In this document: piece after piece, positions 18,155-26,872 of the stretch
How positions within the stretch are numbered: the first letter of the stretch is position 1
Layout of the letters: every line of letters begins with the position of its first letter
Assembly: GCA_002869185.1 (NCBI GenBank)
Contig: PKTN01000001.1
Location: 1-64,000, forward strand
Direction of reading: 5' to 3'
DNA length: 64,000 nt
Origin: Denitrovibrio sp.
GTDB taxonomy: Bacteria; Chrysiogenota; Deferribacteres; Deferribacterales; Geovibrionaceae
The notes under the pieces: generated by a model
Told to the model about the DNA's origin: nothing
The model's database searches: none
The model's input: only the letters and a program-made list of their open reading frames with translations
Program-made: the position numbers and the translations under genes

Positions 18155-18934
18155 ATGAAGGTTGCAGTGACTCAAATGTCCCTTGAGAGCAGTAAAGAGA
18201 AGAATCTATCTAAAGCACTAGACTGTATAAAAATTGCTTCAGATTGTGATCTTGTTGTGCTTCCAGAGATGTTAATGGGGAAACGTACAGACAATGTTGA
18301 GCTTTACCATATGGCAGAGGATGTTACCGAAGGTCATTTTGCTATTAGCTTACGTGAAGCTGCAAGAGAGTATAATACGACCGTGTGCGCATGTCTCTGG
18401 GAAGATACTGGATCAGACAAAGTATATAATACGGCTGTTGCTTTTGGTAGCGATGGGCGTCTTCTAGCCAAATATCGTAAACTCCACCTTTTCGATGCCT
18501 TGTCTGTAAAGGAATCCGACTTTATGTTAAGCGGTGACGAGTTGCCACCTGTTTTTGACTGTTGTGGTGTTAAATGTGGTTTGTCAATATGCTACGATCT
18601 TCGTTTTCCTGAGATTTATCGTTCACTTGTTAATGACGGTGCACAACTCTTTGTTATTCCTGCTGCTTGGTATGCTGGCGAGATGAAGGTTAATCACCTA
18701 CACACATTATTATCTGCAAGAGCTATCGAGAACACTTCCTATGCCCTTTGTTCAAATCTGTGTGGTGATTTGTTTGCAGGTTATTCAGCCGCTTTCGCCC
18801 CGTTTGGTGCAAAGATTAATTCTCTTGAAGATAAAGAAGGAATTTTCACATTTGATATAGATATTACATATGTAGACGAAATTAGAGAAAAAATTCCTTG
18901 TCTTGCTAACTTTCGGAACGATATTTTCTCATAA
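18155..18934 (+). CDS. Carbon-nitrogen hydrolase (nitrilase superfamily amidase)
   Basis: 259-residue member of the Nit branch (omega-amidase/Nit2-like) with the Glu-Lys-Cys triad visible: Glu in VVLPEMLMG, Lys in AKYRKLHLFD and Cys in LSICYDLRFPEIYR. Such enzymes hydrolyse small amides such as alpha-ketoglutaramate or deaminated glutathione in the cytoplasm. Single gene with AAGGTG ribosome site. The precise substrate cannot be read from sequence. Confidence 0.92.
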   Translation: MKVAVTQMSLESSKEKNLSKALDCIKIASDCDLVVLPEMLMGKRTDNVELYHMAEDVTEGHFAISLREAAREYNTTVCACLWEDTGSDKVYNTAVAFGSDGRLLAKYRKLHLFDALSVKESDFMLSGDELPPVFDCCGVKCGLSICYDLRFPEIYRSLVNDGAQLFVIPAAWYAGEMKVNHLHTLLSARAIENTSYALCSNLCGDLFAGYSAAFAPFGAKINSLEDKEGIFTFDIDITYVDEIREKIPCLANFRNDIFS

Positions 18935-19016
18935 TGTTCAGATAGTTAAAGTAAATCTTACTCTGACTGTCAGTTATACAATATATGCATTTAAACATAT
19001 TCTTATTACAGATTTC

Positions 19017-19045
19017 TTTCCAATCTGTTTCAATTTTGGTATAAT
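19017..19045 (+). promoter_or_regulatory. Promoter of lipoprotein A (TTTCCA / 17 / TATAAT, extended -10)
   Basis: TTTCCA (19017-19022), 17-base spacer, TATAAT (19040-19045) preceded by TGG. The same architecture recurs before lipoprotein B (22132-22160), supporting real promoter function. Confidence 0.7.
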
Positions 19046-19105
19046 TGTTGATAAAGTAATAAATTATTATATATGAGTATAGAACTAATCTTTGAGGATA
19101 TGATC

Positions 19106-21874
19106 ATGAGAATATTTTTTCTTTTGTTATTAATCAGTTTAGGAACTCTTTTGACATCTTGCGGTGGTGGAGGCGGCAGTTCTAGCGCTGAAGCAAAACT
19201 GTCACTAAACCTAGACTTTGACAATGCTCGTGTTGATTCTACGGGTTTTTATATTAGTAATACTGAGATAGGTTCAGTCTCTCTTGAATACACTAATAGT
19301 GCTGGAGAAGGTGGATCTCTTGATATCACATCTTTAGTTACTGCTGGGGTAGTTGAGGTTACAGAGCTAACTATTGAAACAACATATACTTTTAACATTG
19401 CAGCTTACGGAGCAGATGGTACAGAGGTTTGTAGTGGTGCTGCGAATATCTATATTACACCTGATGTTGTGAATCAGGTTAACCTTGTTTGCTCTTTCCA
19501 AGAAACTTTGGCGATGGAGAATGCAGTTTATGACTTTGTAGCGTCTGCAATAGCCAATGGTGGTTCTCTTACAGCTGCTCAGATAGACAGATTTGTCGCT
19601 ACTGATTTTGGTGTGATGAACGGGATGAGTAGGACAGAGTTTATTGCAGATATGGCTGCTGGTGATTTATTTGAATTCACTGATACAGGTATAACACTTG
19701 TAAAAGTTGATGTTATAGACCCAACCTCCAGAGCTGCTGGGACTGAGACATTTGTAGATTTCTACTTTAGTGATGGTTCTATTATACGTGAAGAAATTTG
19801 GATGGTAGAAGAGAACGGTGAATGGTTGCTCTCTGGTAATGGTCGTGAATATGAGATAGAGCTTTTAGCTGAGGCTTTCCATATCATCGACTCAAGTGGA
19901 GCGACAAGCACTTATACTGGTATTCAGACCTATCTTTCAGATGCATCTGGTGAGGTTGTAGAAGCTTCCATAACAGGTACTGGGCTTAGTTCAGAATATC
20001 TTTTCGAACCTGCTACCTGTACTGATTGTGATAGTCTAGTCATATTTAGTCCATATAACACTTACTCTTCATATAGTCTCACAGACCATTTTATGGTTCT
20101 GAGTGACCTTATGACTGCGTCGACTGAGCTGTATAATGATCCAGTATACACTCTTACATCTACGTACAGTGATTCGACAACAACAACAGATACAATTAAG
20201 GTTTATGGTTCTCCTGTACCTCTTAGTGCATTGACAGCTGGACATTTTGTTTCTATAGCTGGAACTCCTAGCCAAGACCCTAACGATTATGCCTCTTCTC
20301 CAGTAACTTTTACCATTGTCAGACCAACTGCTTATGATGCTAGATACATAGATGTACATTTCAGCTTTAATGGTGCGAATGGCGAACATCTCGATAGTGA
20401 AGGTATAGTTCCTAGCAATACAGAAACTTTTACTTTAGATTTTACTTCAATAGATTTTATGCCTACTGATGCTGAGCTACATATGACTGCGTTTGATGAC
20501 GAAGGTAAGGCTTTTACAACCGCAGTACTCTTTGATTTTGTACATGGCGGCGGCAGCTCATATTTGTCTAATGCTTTTTACCGTAGTGGTTATTCAATGT
20601 ATAATAACGACGGCATATATTTTGATGATGGTTCAGTCCTTATGTGTGGTTCTGCGATAATGGATTACAATGATACGGGTGTCTCTGCTGCTACATTTGC
20701 GACTACTACTGGTGATGCGATGACAAAATGTGAAGGACTGGCAAATATCGACAACGGAAGCTCTGCAAATGATGGTTACACTTATTTCGTTGGCTCCTCA
20801 GCTACAGATCATATTATAGTGAACTACTTTGATAATACAGGAAGTATCGTTTGGTCAAAGTCATATAGCGATTCTGTTGCTGATGCAAGCTTATATGTAG
20901 TAGATACAGCGATAATAAATACTGACCATTTACTTATTTTGGTTCAAGATTTAGACAATATCTATCTCCTTGAGCTGGATATAAACGGTAATATAATCGC
21001 TCAGAAGGAAGTTAGACTTGATGGCATGCTTGCGGCATATAAAATCCTGCCTAAAACTTTATCTGTTAGCCCTTCTGGTGCTATAGTTATTTCAGGTAAT
21101 TACTATGATGGTTACATGACCAATACTCAACATGCTGTGTTTGTTGTTACAGACTCTAGCTATTCCTCTTTTGCGGCATATTCTGCTCAGTACTATGATG
21201 TAGCTGGAAGTTCGTTTGTTCCTTCATCCTTTGAAAGTGCAGCTTTCACCTTAGGAGGAGATATTATTTTTTCTGGATATGCTGTAGAATATTCTTATGG
21301 AGATTTAGTCATATCTAGATATGACACTACCGAATCAAAGTTTTATAGTGTTGTCTATAATAATCACCTTGTTAATTCAATGGCGATAACTGGTACAAGA
21401 GTACATGCCGATAATACTGGTTTATCATTTTATCTCACTGCAAACGAAATGTATAACTCACTAGATATTATGAAATTTACATTTAGTGCGAGTAGTCCAA
21501 CAATGATCTGGCAAAAGAATATGATGGATTCTTCCATTATGCCAGAAGTACATGCAATACAAACCGATAGCAGTGATAACCTTATATTATTTGGTAGAAT
21601 TTTGTATACAATCGACCCACCAGATGCAATGCTTGGGGTTATAAGCTATGATGGATTTATGCCAGGAGCAACATTAACTGATGGATTTGGGTATTCTATA
21701 AGAACGTCCCCTCAAGATATTGCTTCAACAATTATAATTGCTACTGGTGCGACAAGCACTATTATATTCCAGGAAGAGCTTGCGGATGCTGATAACTATC
21801 TTTCGCCAATTACAGTTGATAAGGTAGAATATCTACCACTAGATGGCTTAGCTCCTACTCAACCTCTAGATTGA
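19106..21874 (+). CDS. Large outer-surface lipoprotein A, beta-propeller-like C-terminus
   Basis: 922-residue lipoprotein. Start chosen at the ATG at 19106 (GAGG at 19094-19097) because it begins the signal peptide MRIFFLLLLISLGTLLTSCG, with lipobox LTSC then a Gly/Ser tether; the upstream ATG at 19073 would add eleven unlikely residues. An Ig-like beta region follows, a central part containing ETLAMEN and FVDFYFSDGS, and a C-terminal third with repeated WxxK/ILVQD-type strands (ISGNYYDG, GDIIFSGYAVEY, DNLILFGR) resembling beta-propeller repeats. About half identical to its neighbour at 22192. Paired Cys in TCTDCDS may form a disulphide. Function unknown; adhesion or substrate capture possible. 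Confidence 0.88.
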   Translation: MRIFFLLLLISLGTLLTSCGGGGGSSSAEAKLSLNLDFDNARVDSTGFYISNTEIGSVSLEYTNSAGEGGSLDITSLVTAGVVEVTELTIETTYTFNIAAYGADGTEVCSGAANIYITPDVVNQVNLVCSFQETLAMENAVYDFVASAIANGGSLTAAQIDRFVATDFGVMNGMSRTEFIADMAAGDLFEFTDTGITLVKVDVIDPTSRAAGTETFVDFYFSDGSIIREEIWMVEENGEWLLSGNGREYEIELLAEAFHIIDSSGATSTYTGIQTYLSDASGEVVEASITGTGLSSEYLFEPATCTDCDSLVIFSPYNTYSSYSLTDHFMVLSDLMTASTELYNDPVYTLTSTYSDSTTTTDTIKVYGSPVPLSALTAGHFVSIAGTPSQDPNDYASSPVTFTIVRPTAYDARYIDVHFSFNGANGEHLDSEGIVPSNTETFTLDFTSIDFMPTDAELHMTAFDDEGKAFTTAVLFDFVHGGGSSYLSNAFYRSGYSMYNNDGIYFDDGSVLMCGSAIMDYNDTGVSAATFATTTGDAMTKCEGLANIDNGSSANDGYTYFVGSSATDHIIVNYFDNTGSIVWSKSYSDSVADASLYVVDTAIINTDHLLILVQDLDNIYLLELDINGNIIAQKEVRLDGMLAAYKILPKTLSVSPSGAIVISGNYYDGYMTNTQHAVFVVTDSSYSSFAAYSAQYYDVAGSSFVPSSFESAAFTLGGDIIFSGYAVEYSYGDLVISRYDTTESKFYSVVYNNHLVNSMAITGTRVHADNTGLSFYLTANEMYNSLDIMKFTFSASSPTMIWQKNMMDSSIMPEVHAIQTDSSDNLILFGRILYTIDPPDAMLGVISYDGFMPGATLTDGFGYSIRTSPQDIASTIIIATGATSTIIFQEELADADNYLSPITVDKVEYLPLDGLAPTQPLD

Positions 21875-21925
21875 GAGGGTATATTATATAAAAAATATTT
21901 AAGAGATATTATTTATAGGGTTAAC

Positions 21926-21966
21926 AAGTTTTGTAAATAATTTGAAGTTTACTGGAAACTATTTAT
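21926..21966 (+). repeat. Downstream repeat, copy 1 (matches 24986-25027)
   Basis: AAGTTTTGTAAATAATTTGA followed by AGTTTACTGGAAACTATTTATG aligns with AAGTTTTGCAAATATTTGAC then ATTTGCTGAAAACAATTTGTG at 24986-25027. It marks the 3' border of the duplicated unit carrying the two lipoprotein genes. Confidence 0.65.
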
Positions 21967-22131
21967 GATAGTATTCAGTTGAAATATAGGCGTGATAAAT
22001 GTACGCATAGCTCTCAGTACTATAATTATGAGGGATATTCCTATAGTGCTATGACAGGATTTGATATTTCGGATTATAAGATGGAGTGGTTGTTATTATC
22101 ACATTATTTTTTTAGCTAAATGTTGGATTTA

Positions 22132-22160
22132 TTTCCAATTTGACTCAGTTTTGCTACAAT
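22132..22160 (+). promoter_or_regulatory. Promoter of lipoprotein B (TTTCCA / 17 / TACAAT, extended -10)
   Basis: TTTCCA (22132-22137), 17 bases, TACAAT (22155-22160) preceded by TGC. It matches the lipoprotein A promoter in both boxes and spacing. Confidence 0.7.
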
Positions 22161-22191
22161 TATGTAGTTTATTATTAATAAGGATACGACT

Positions 22192-24960
22192 ATGAGGATA
22201 TTTTTTCTTTTGTTATTAATCAGTTTGAGTACTCTTTTGATATCTTGTGGCGGCGGAGGTGGAGGTAGTAGCTCTAACACTGCTGTTAAATTATCCATAA
22301 ATCTAGATTTTGATAATGCTAGAGTTAGTGGTACTAGTTTTTATGTTAGCAATACTGAAATAGGCTCTGTAACTTTGGATTATGAAAATGGTGCTGGTTT
22401 TGGAGGAAGTATTGATATTACATCCTCTGCATCATCAGGTTCAGTGGAGCTTACTGAGTTAGAAATAGACTCAACTTACACTTTTGATATATCGGCAACT
22501 GGTGTTGATGGCTCAGAGGTGTGTAGTGGTACCACAAATATTTTTATTAGCCCTGATGTGGTTAATACTGTTAATTTAGTTTGTTCTTTTGAAGAAACCT
22601 TAGCTATGGAAAATTCAGTTTATGATTTTATCACACTGGCAATAGAAAATGGTGGCTCTCTCACAGAGGCACAGATAGATGCATTTGTTGCTACTGATTT
22701 TGGTCTGATGGATGGAATGAGTAGGTCAGAATTTATTACAGATATGGCTGATGGTGATCTTTTTGAATTTACAGAAACAGGTATCACCCTGACAAAGGTT
22801 GATATTATAGATCCAGTTGCAAGAGCTGCTGGTACTGAAACCTTCGTTGATTTTTACTTTAGTGACGGTTCTGTTATTCGTGAAAGGATTTGGATGGTAG
22901 AAGAGAATGGGAAATGGGTTCTTTCTGGTAATGACAGATTATATAGTATGGAAATACTAGCGACAGCTTTCCATGTGATAGAACCTAATGGCACTACTAA
23001 TACATATACTGGGCTTACAGCTGATTTTAATGATGAGTCTGGTGATGTTGTGGATGCGACAATCTCAGGTACTGGGCTGAACACTAGCTATATGTTAGAA
23101 ACAGCTTATTGTACAGATTGCTCTTCTTTAAATATAATGAGTCCTGCGACAACATACCCTTCATATGCTCTTACAGATAAATTTATGATTTATGATGACT
23201 TAATGACATCATCTACAGAGTTATATACTGATCCTGTTTATACTGTTGTATCAACATATAACGGAGTTCCTTCTACTACAGACACTATAACTGTTTACGG
23301 TTCTCCAGTCCCTCTATCAACATTGACTCCGGGGCATTTTATATCTATTTCAAATACTCTTAGCCAGGTGGTTACGGACTATACGAACTCTCCTACAACA
23401 TTTCAGCTTGTTAAGCCTACTGCTTATACAGCTAAATATATAGATTTTAATTTTAGCCTTTATGATAACAACGGATCCCATTTTGACATGGATGGGGTAG
23501 TACCGATGAGCTCTAGTGGCTTTACTGTTGATTTTGCAAGTCTACTCACATTTGTCCCTGATGCTGGGGAGCTTCACCTTACAGCTTTTGACGCAGAGGG
23601 GAAGGCCTATACAACTGTTGTTATCCTTGATTTTACAGTGCAACAACAAACTACAATCCCAGATATTGCAAATACATATGCTAAAGATTCTGTTGATATT
23701 GAAATACATGATGGAATTTATGGGTTAGATGGTAACTTAATCGCTTGTGGTTCCACATATGATTCTGCAGATGCTGGTTTAATAATGTTAGGGGATGAGA
23801 CTAGCGTTTTTTCATTTACTTTTACCCATACAGGCGGAGATCCTATGACTATATGTCAAGGTCTTGAGTATGTTGATTATGTTTCGAGTAGTATCAAAGA
23901 TCAGACATATTTTGTAGGAATGGGTGCTGATTCATATTCCTTTGTAGTTAACCTTATGGATAGTAGCGGAAACATTACATGGACAAAATCGTATAAAGAT
24001 CAGTTTGCTGCTAGCTTACAGGTTGTGGATACTGCGATTATTAATAATGATAACTTACTAATAGTACTTCATGATTCTTCAAAAACATTATTGGTTGAAA
24101 TAGACGAGACGGGTGCGATAGTTACGCAAAAGTCTATTGAGCTTGATGGTGCATATGCTGGGTACAATTTCTTACCAACGAGCCTTAATGTCTCTGGATC
24201 AAGCATATTTATAACAGGTCAATATGATGATTATGTCACTACGCATAGGTATAACGCAGTATTCGTTGTTATCGACACTGATTTTACGACCTATAATGTG
24301 AAGTCTACTGCTTTTCAAGATATTACAGATACTTCATACATAGACTCAATATATACAAGTGCAACAGTAGCAGCTAATGGTGATATAATACTTGTAGGAA
24401 CCGCAGGTGCTCAAACCTATGGCGATATTGTTATCTCAAGGTATTCACCTACATATGATACATTTTATAGTGTTATATATGATAATGAATCAGTTGGTAG
24501 TACGTCAGCTTCATACTCACAAGTCTACTCTAATCTTGATGGTTCTGAATTCTATCTAACAACTAATTTTGGTAACGGAACAGTAGAGGTGATGAAGTTT
24601 ACTTTTAATGGTGCAGCACCTTCTGTTTTATGGCAAAGAACTTTAAGCAATGGTACTGGTATGAATATCTTTAAAATACAGGGTGATGCTGCAGATAACT
24701 TAGTCATGTTTGGTAATGGGTTATATGGTGATTTTACATCAGGTATCATAGCTAAGATAAATATTGACGGTGATATGAGGGGAAACGTTCCTGCAAACTT
24801 TAGTTATTCAGTAAGGCATACATATGCAGAGATTAGTATGGATCCTACAATAATTATAGACTTTCCTAGTAATGTGGATTTCCAAGTGTTATTTTCAGAT
24901 GCTGCTAATTCATTATTACCTATAACTTTAATTCAAGCTGCTTTTGTGTCTATTTTGTAG
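22192..24960 (+). CDS. Large outer-surface lipoprotein B, paralogue of A
   Basis: 922 residues with the same plan as lipoprotein A: signal peptide MRIFFLLLLISLSTLLISCG (lipobox LISC), Gly/Ser tether, KLSINLDFDNARV, ETLAMEN, FVDFYFSDGS and IWMVEENG blocks, then the propeller-like third (TYFVGMGADSYSFVVN, GDIILVGTAGAQTYGDIVIS, NLVMFGNGLYGDF). Divergence from A is spread along the protein and third codon positions are well mixed, so the duplication is not recent. AAGGAT ribosome site. Closed by a good terminator at 25044. Function unknown; two similar but diverged surface proteins suggest variation of a binding function. Confidence 0.9.
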   Translation: MRIFFLLLLISLSTLLISCGGGGGGSSSNTAVKLSINLDFDNARVSGTSFYVSNTEIGSVTLDYENGAGFGGSIDITSSASSGSVELTELEIDSTYTFDISATGVDGSEVCSGTTNIFISPDVVNTVNLVCSFEETLAMENSVYDFITLAIENGGSLTEAQIDAFVATDFGLMDGMSRSEFITDMADGDLFEFTETGITLTKVDIIDPVARAAGTETFVDFYFSDGSVIRERIWMVEENGKWVLSGNDRLYSMEILATAFHVIEPNGTTNTYTGLTADFNDESGDVVDATISGTGLNTSYMLETAYCTDCSSLNIMSPATTYPSYALTDKFMIYDDLMTSSTELYTDPVYTVVSTYNGVPSTTDTITVYGSPVPLSTLTPGHFISISNTLSQVVTDYTNSPTTFQLVKPTAYTAKYIDFNFSLYDNNGSHFDMDGVVPMSSSGFTVDFASLLTFVPDAGELHLTAFDAEGKAYTTVVILDFTVQQQTTIPDIANTYAKDSVDIEIHDGIYGLDGNLIACGSTYDSADAGLIMLGDETSVFSFTFTHTGGDPMTICQGLEYVDYVSSSIKDQTYFVGMGADSYSFVVNLMDSSGNITWTKSYKDQFAASLQVVDTAIINNDNLLIVLHDSSKTLLVEIDETGAIVTQKSIELDGAYAGYNFLPTSLNVSGSSIFITGQYDDYVTTHRYNAVFVVIDTDFTTYNVKSTAFQDITDTSYIDSIYTSATVAANGDIILVGTAGAQTYGDIVISRYSPTYDTFYSVIYDNESVGSTSASYSQVYSNLDGSEFYLTTNFGNGTVEVMKFTFNGAAPSVLWQRTLSNGTGMNIFKIQGDAADNLVMFGNGLYGDFTSGIIAKINIDGDMRGNVPANFSYSVRHTYAEISMDPTIIIDFPSNVDFQVLFSDAANSLLPITLIQAAFVSIL

Positions 24961-24985
24961 ATATATGACTTTGTTTAATTAAAGT

Positions 24986-25027
24986 AAGTTTTGCAAATAT
25001 TTGACATTTGCTGAAAACAATTTGTGT
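24986..25027 (+). repeat. Downstream repeat, copy 2 (matches 21926-21966)
   Basis: Diverged copy of the sequence found after lipoprotein A; see the entry at 21926. Its presence after both genes shows that the duplication included downstream non-coding DNA. Confidence 0.65.
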
Positions 25028-25043
25028 TAGAGTTTAAATATAT

Positions 25044-25079
25044 TAAGGGTGTAGCTTAATACTGCACCCTTACTTTTTT
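25044..25079 (+). terminator. Rho-independent terminator after lipoprotein B
   Basis: TAAGGGTGTAG (25044-25054) pairs with CTGCACCCTTA (25062-25072) with one G-T pair and a 7-base loop, followed by ACTTTTTT. Confidence 0.9.
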
Positions 25080-25103
25080 AAAGCTTATAGCAGGAGATTG
25101 AAA

Positions 25104-25316
25104 ATGCCTAAGATGTCATTTAAGTGCAAAGAATGTGGCGAAAAGATCGTTGTCAAAGAACCTGGTGTTTGTCGTTGTGATGAGTGTGGATCAATCTATA
25201 AATGTTTCTTCGAAGTTAAAAAAAAAAGTAAAAACGAAGTGATCACTCAGCATTTAAATAAACCTGAGAAGCAAGACACTATAATGAAATTTTATAATGG
25301 TCATAAGAGCGCGTAA
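25104..25316 (+). CDS. Small zinc-ribbon-like protein
   Basis: 70 residues. FKCKECGEKIVV and VCRCDECGSIYKC give two Cys pairs of a small zinc ribbon or rubredoxin-like knuckle; the basic tail KKKSKNEVITQ could contact nucleic acid. An in-frame TTG at 25098 is too close to the AGGAG site (25092-25096), so the ATG at 25104 is used. Its last 38 bases overlap the end of the convergent metallo-hydrolase gene. No named family. Confidence 0.72.
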   Translation: MPKMSFKCKECGEKIVVKEPGVCRCDECGSIYKCFFEVKKKSKNEVITQHLNKPEKQDTIMKFYNGHKSA

Positions 25317-26010
25317 ATAAAGTAGCTCCGTGCTTCCATTCCGCATCTGTCTGGTCAGTCTCTGGGTAAATGTGAGTGAGAAGAACTCTTGCGACTTTTG
25401 CGCTTTCTGTTATATAAAGGATATCGTTTAAACACATATGTCCTTTTATCTTTTTGTTATTTCCGCTACCGCATTCAGCAATGAAAACGTCAGCTAAATT
25501 GACGATATTTATTAATTTATCAAACATTTCTGTATCGCCAGAATAAACTATCTTTTTACCTTTTGACTCTAAAACAATCCCTGTGCTTTCTGGTGAGTGA
25601 ACAGTCTTAAATGTTTGCCATTTTATCTCATCAAACTCGCCTTTTGTATCTTCCGAAAAAATGAGTTCTATATTAGGCTCCAGCCATCTACCCATTAGCT
25701 TCTGAAAAGACCTTATCCACGCCTCTAAGCCTTTAAAACCGAAGATGTGTAGTTTTTCCTTAGGAGAGTAGTATCTGTTTTTAAGGGCGAATAATAGATG
25801 TAGAAGCCCAAAGAAATGGTCAGGGTGTTTGTGTGAAATATAGACTGCGTCTATTTCGTCTGCCATGATGCCGTTCTTCTCAAGTCTATCTAGCAGGTGA
25901 AAGCCAGCGTCGAGAAGAATTTTTTTACCATTAGCTTCTATAAGAAAAGAAGCGGAGGCACGCTCTTCGAACTGTATGGCACTCCCACTTCCTAAGACTG
26001 TTATATCCAT
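25279..26010 (-). CDS. Metallo-beta-lactamase-fold hydrolase, RNase Z-like
   Basis: 243 residues with the MBL fold: GSGSAIQFEERASASFLIEA start, the metal motif ISHKHPDHFFG (HxHxDH), later His in TVHSPESTG, Asp in VYSGDTEM and a final His in LLTHIYPE. The layout resembles RNase Z/ElaC or phosphodiesterase-type members, but the exosite of RNase Z is not evident, so a tRNA role is uncertain. Its start lies 9 bases after the upstream unknown gene, making it the last gene of the oxidase operon transcript. The 3' end overlaps the zinc-ribbon gene on the other strand by 38 bases. Confidence 0.85.
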   Translation of the reverse strand: MDITVLGSGSAIQFEERASASFLIEANGKKILLDAGFHLLDRLEKNGIMADEIDAVYISHKHPDHFFGLLHLLFALKNRYYSPKEKLHIFGFKGLEAWIRSFQKLMGRWLEPNIELIFSEDTKGEFDEIKWQTFKTVHSPESTGIVLESKGKKIVYSGDTEMFDKLINIVNLADVFIAECGSGNNKKIKGHMCLNDILYITESAKVARVLLTHIYPETDQTDAEWKHGATLFTRSYDHYKISL

Positions 26011-26019
26011 TTATAAAAC

Positions 26020-26838
26020 CTAGAAAGGTACTTCGTTTAATATAGCTCCGAGTTTGCCAACAGATTTTGAAACTTTTTGCTCGTTCATGAGCTCTTCTTT
26101 CTCTTTAATCACTGCTTTAAGGTCGTCACCGAGCTTCTGTTTAAGTATGTCAGAATATTTTGTGATCTCTTCTGGTTTGTCAGGGCGCATCATGATTAGT
26201 TTGATCTGATCAGCGAGGCTCTTCATCTCTGGGATCATCTTCTTTATAGCATCTACAAAGCTGTCAGTTGCATTTACGATCTTACGTGAAGTGGTTGCCG
26301 CAGACATACGGTCAACGTACCTTTCAGAGAATGACGCAAAGTTTGCCATGAGCGAAATAACTGCGTTCATCGTTTCATCGCTAGTCATTTCTGTCTCTGA
26401 CATCATCTTCATAGCCATCTGATCCATCCCCCCAGCCATAGTCTTTGACACCTCAATAGCTACGTCAGCACCAAACTGGTTCACACCAAATAGTGGGTTG
26501 TTTCCAACAACTATATCTATAGAACCGAGTGCCTCCATGAAAGCAGGTTCAGCCATGTATGGAGCCATTTTCACATATAGCTTTGTGATCTCTTCACCGT
26601 AGAGTGCTCCGATCTGCTTGCTTATGTCAGTCAGCTCAGGGTCAGTACCTTCAGTTATCTTTGTACAATAATCGTCAGTAATCTCTTCGAGAACAGGGTA
26701 TTGAGCTTTAACAGCCTCTTCGCATTTTTTCATAGCTGCGAGCATGTCATTTTTGGATTCAGCCGCTTTAAGTGACGCTATATATTCTTCTGCTATTAAC
26801 AGATGTTCTTTCATTGTTTCGGTAGTCTTATTACTCAT
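26020..26838 (-). CDS. Unknown helical protein in the cytochrome oxidase operon
   Basis: 272 residues, almost entirely predicted helix, Met-rich (GGMDQMAMKMMSETEMTSDE), without signal peptide, membrane segment or Cys pair motif. A single Cys occurs near residue 38 and another in DDYCTKI. I do not recognise a family. It follows ctaB by 34 bases and precedes the metallo-hydrolase by 9, so it travels with the oxidase genes. A role in oxidase assembly or copper handling is a guess based on context and Met content only. Confidence 0.75.
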   Translation of the reverse strand: MSNKTTETMKEHLLIAEEYIASLKAAESKNDMLAAMKKCEEAVKAQYPVLEEITDDYCTKITEGTDPELTDISKQIGALYGEEITKLYVKMAPYMAEPAFMEALGSIDIVVGNNPLFGVNQFGADVAIEVSKTMAGGMDQMAMKMMSETEMTSDETMNAVISLMANFASFSERYVDRMSAATTSRKIVNATDSFVDAIKKMIPEMKSLADQIKLIMMRPDKPEEITKYSDILKQKLGDDLKAVIKEKEELMNEQKVSKSVGKLGAILNEVPF

Positions 26839-26872
26839 GTATGCACCTATTTGTTTGATTTGTCAGATGATA

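Larger units (their letters stand above)
21875..22191. other. 317-base intergenic stretch between the two lipoprotein genes
   Basis: Contains the downstream repeat shared with the end of lipoprotein B (21926-21966), a roughly 50-codon open stretch with no start signal (about 21945-22119), then the promoter (22132-22160) and AAGGAT ribosome site of lipoprotein B. No clear terminator for lipoprotein A was found. Confidence 0.6.

Noticed and set aside
21945-22119. Short open frame between the lipoprotein genes encoding a Tyr-rich peptide (QYYNYEGYSYSAM)
   Set aside because: No start codon with a ribosome site, about 50 codons only, and no recognisable family; possibly a gene remnant but not supportable.
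25279-26010. Naming the MBL-fold protein RNase Z (rnz)
   Set aside because: HxHxDH is present but the tRNA-binding exosite is not evident and the context is an oxidase operon.
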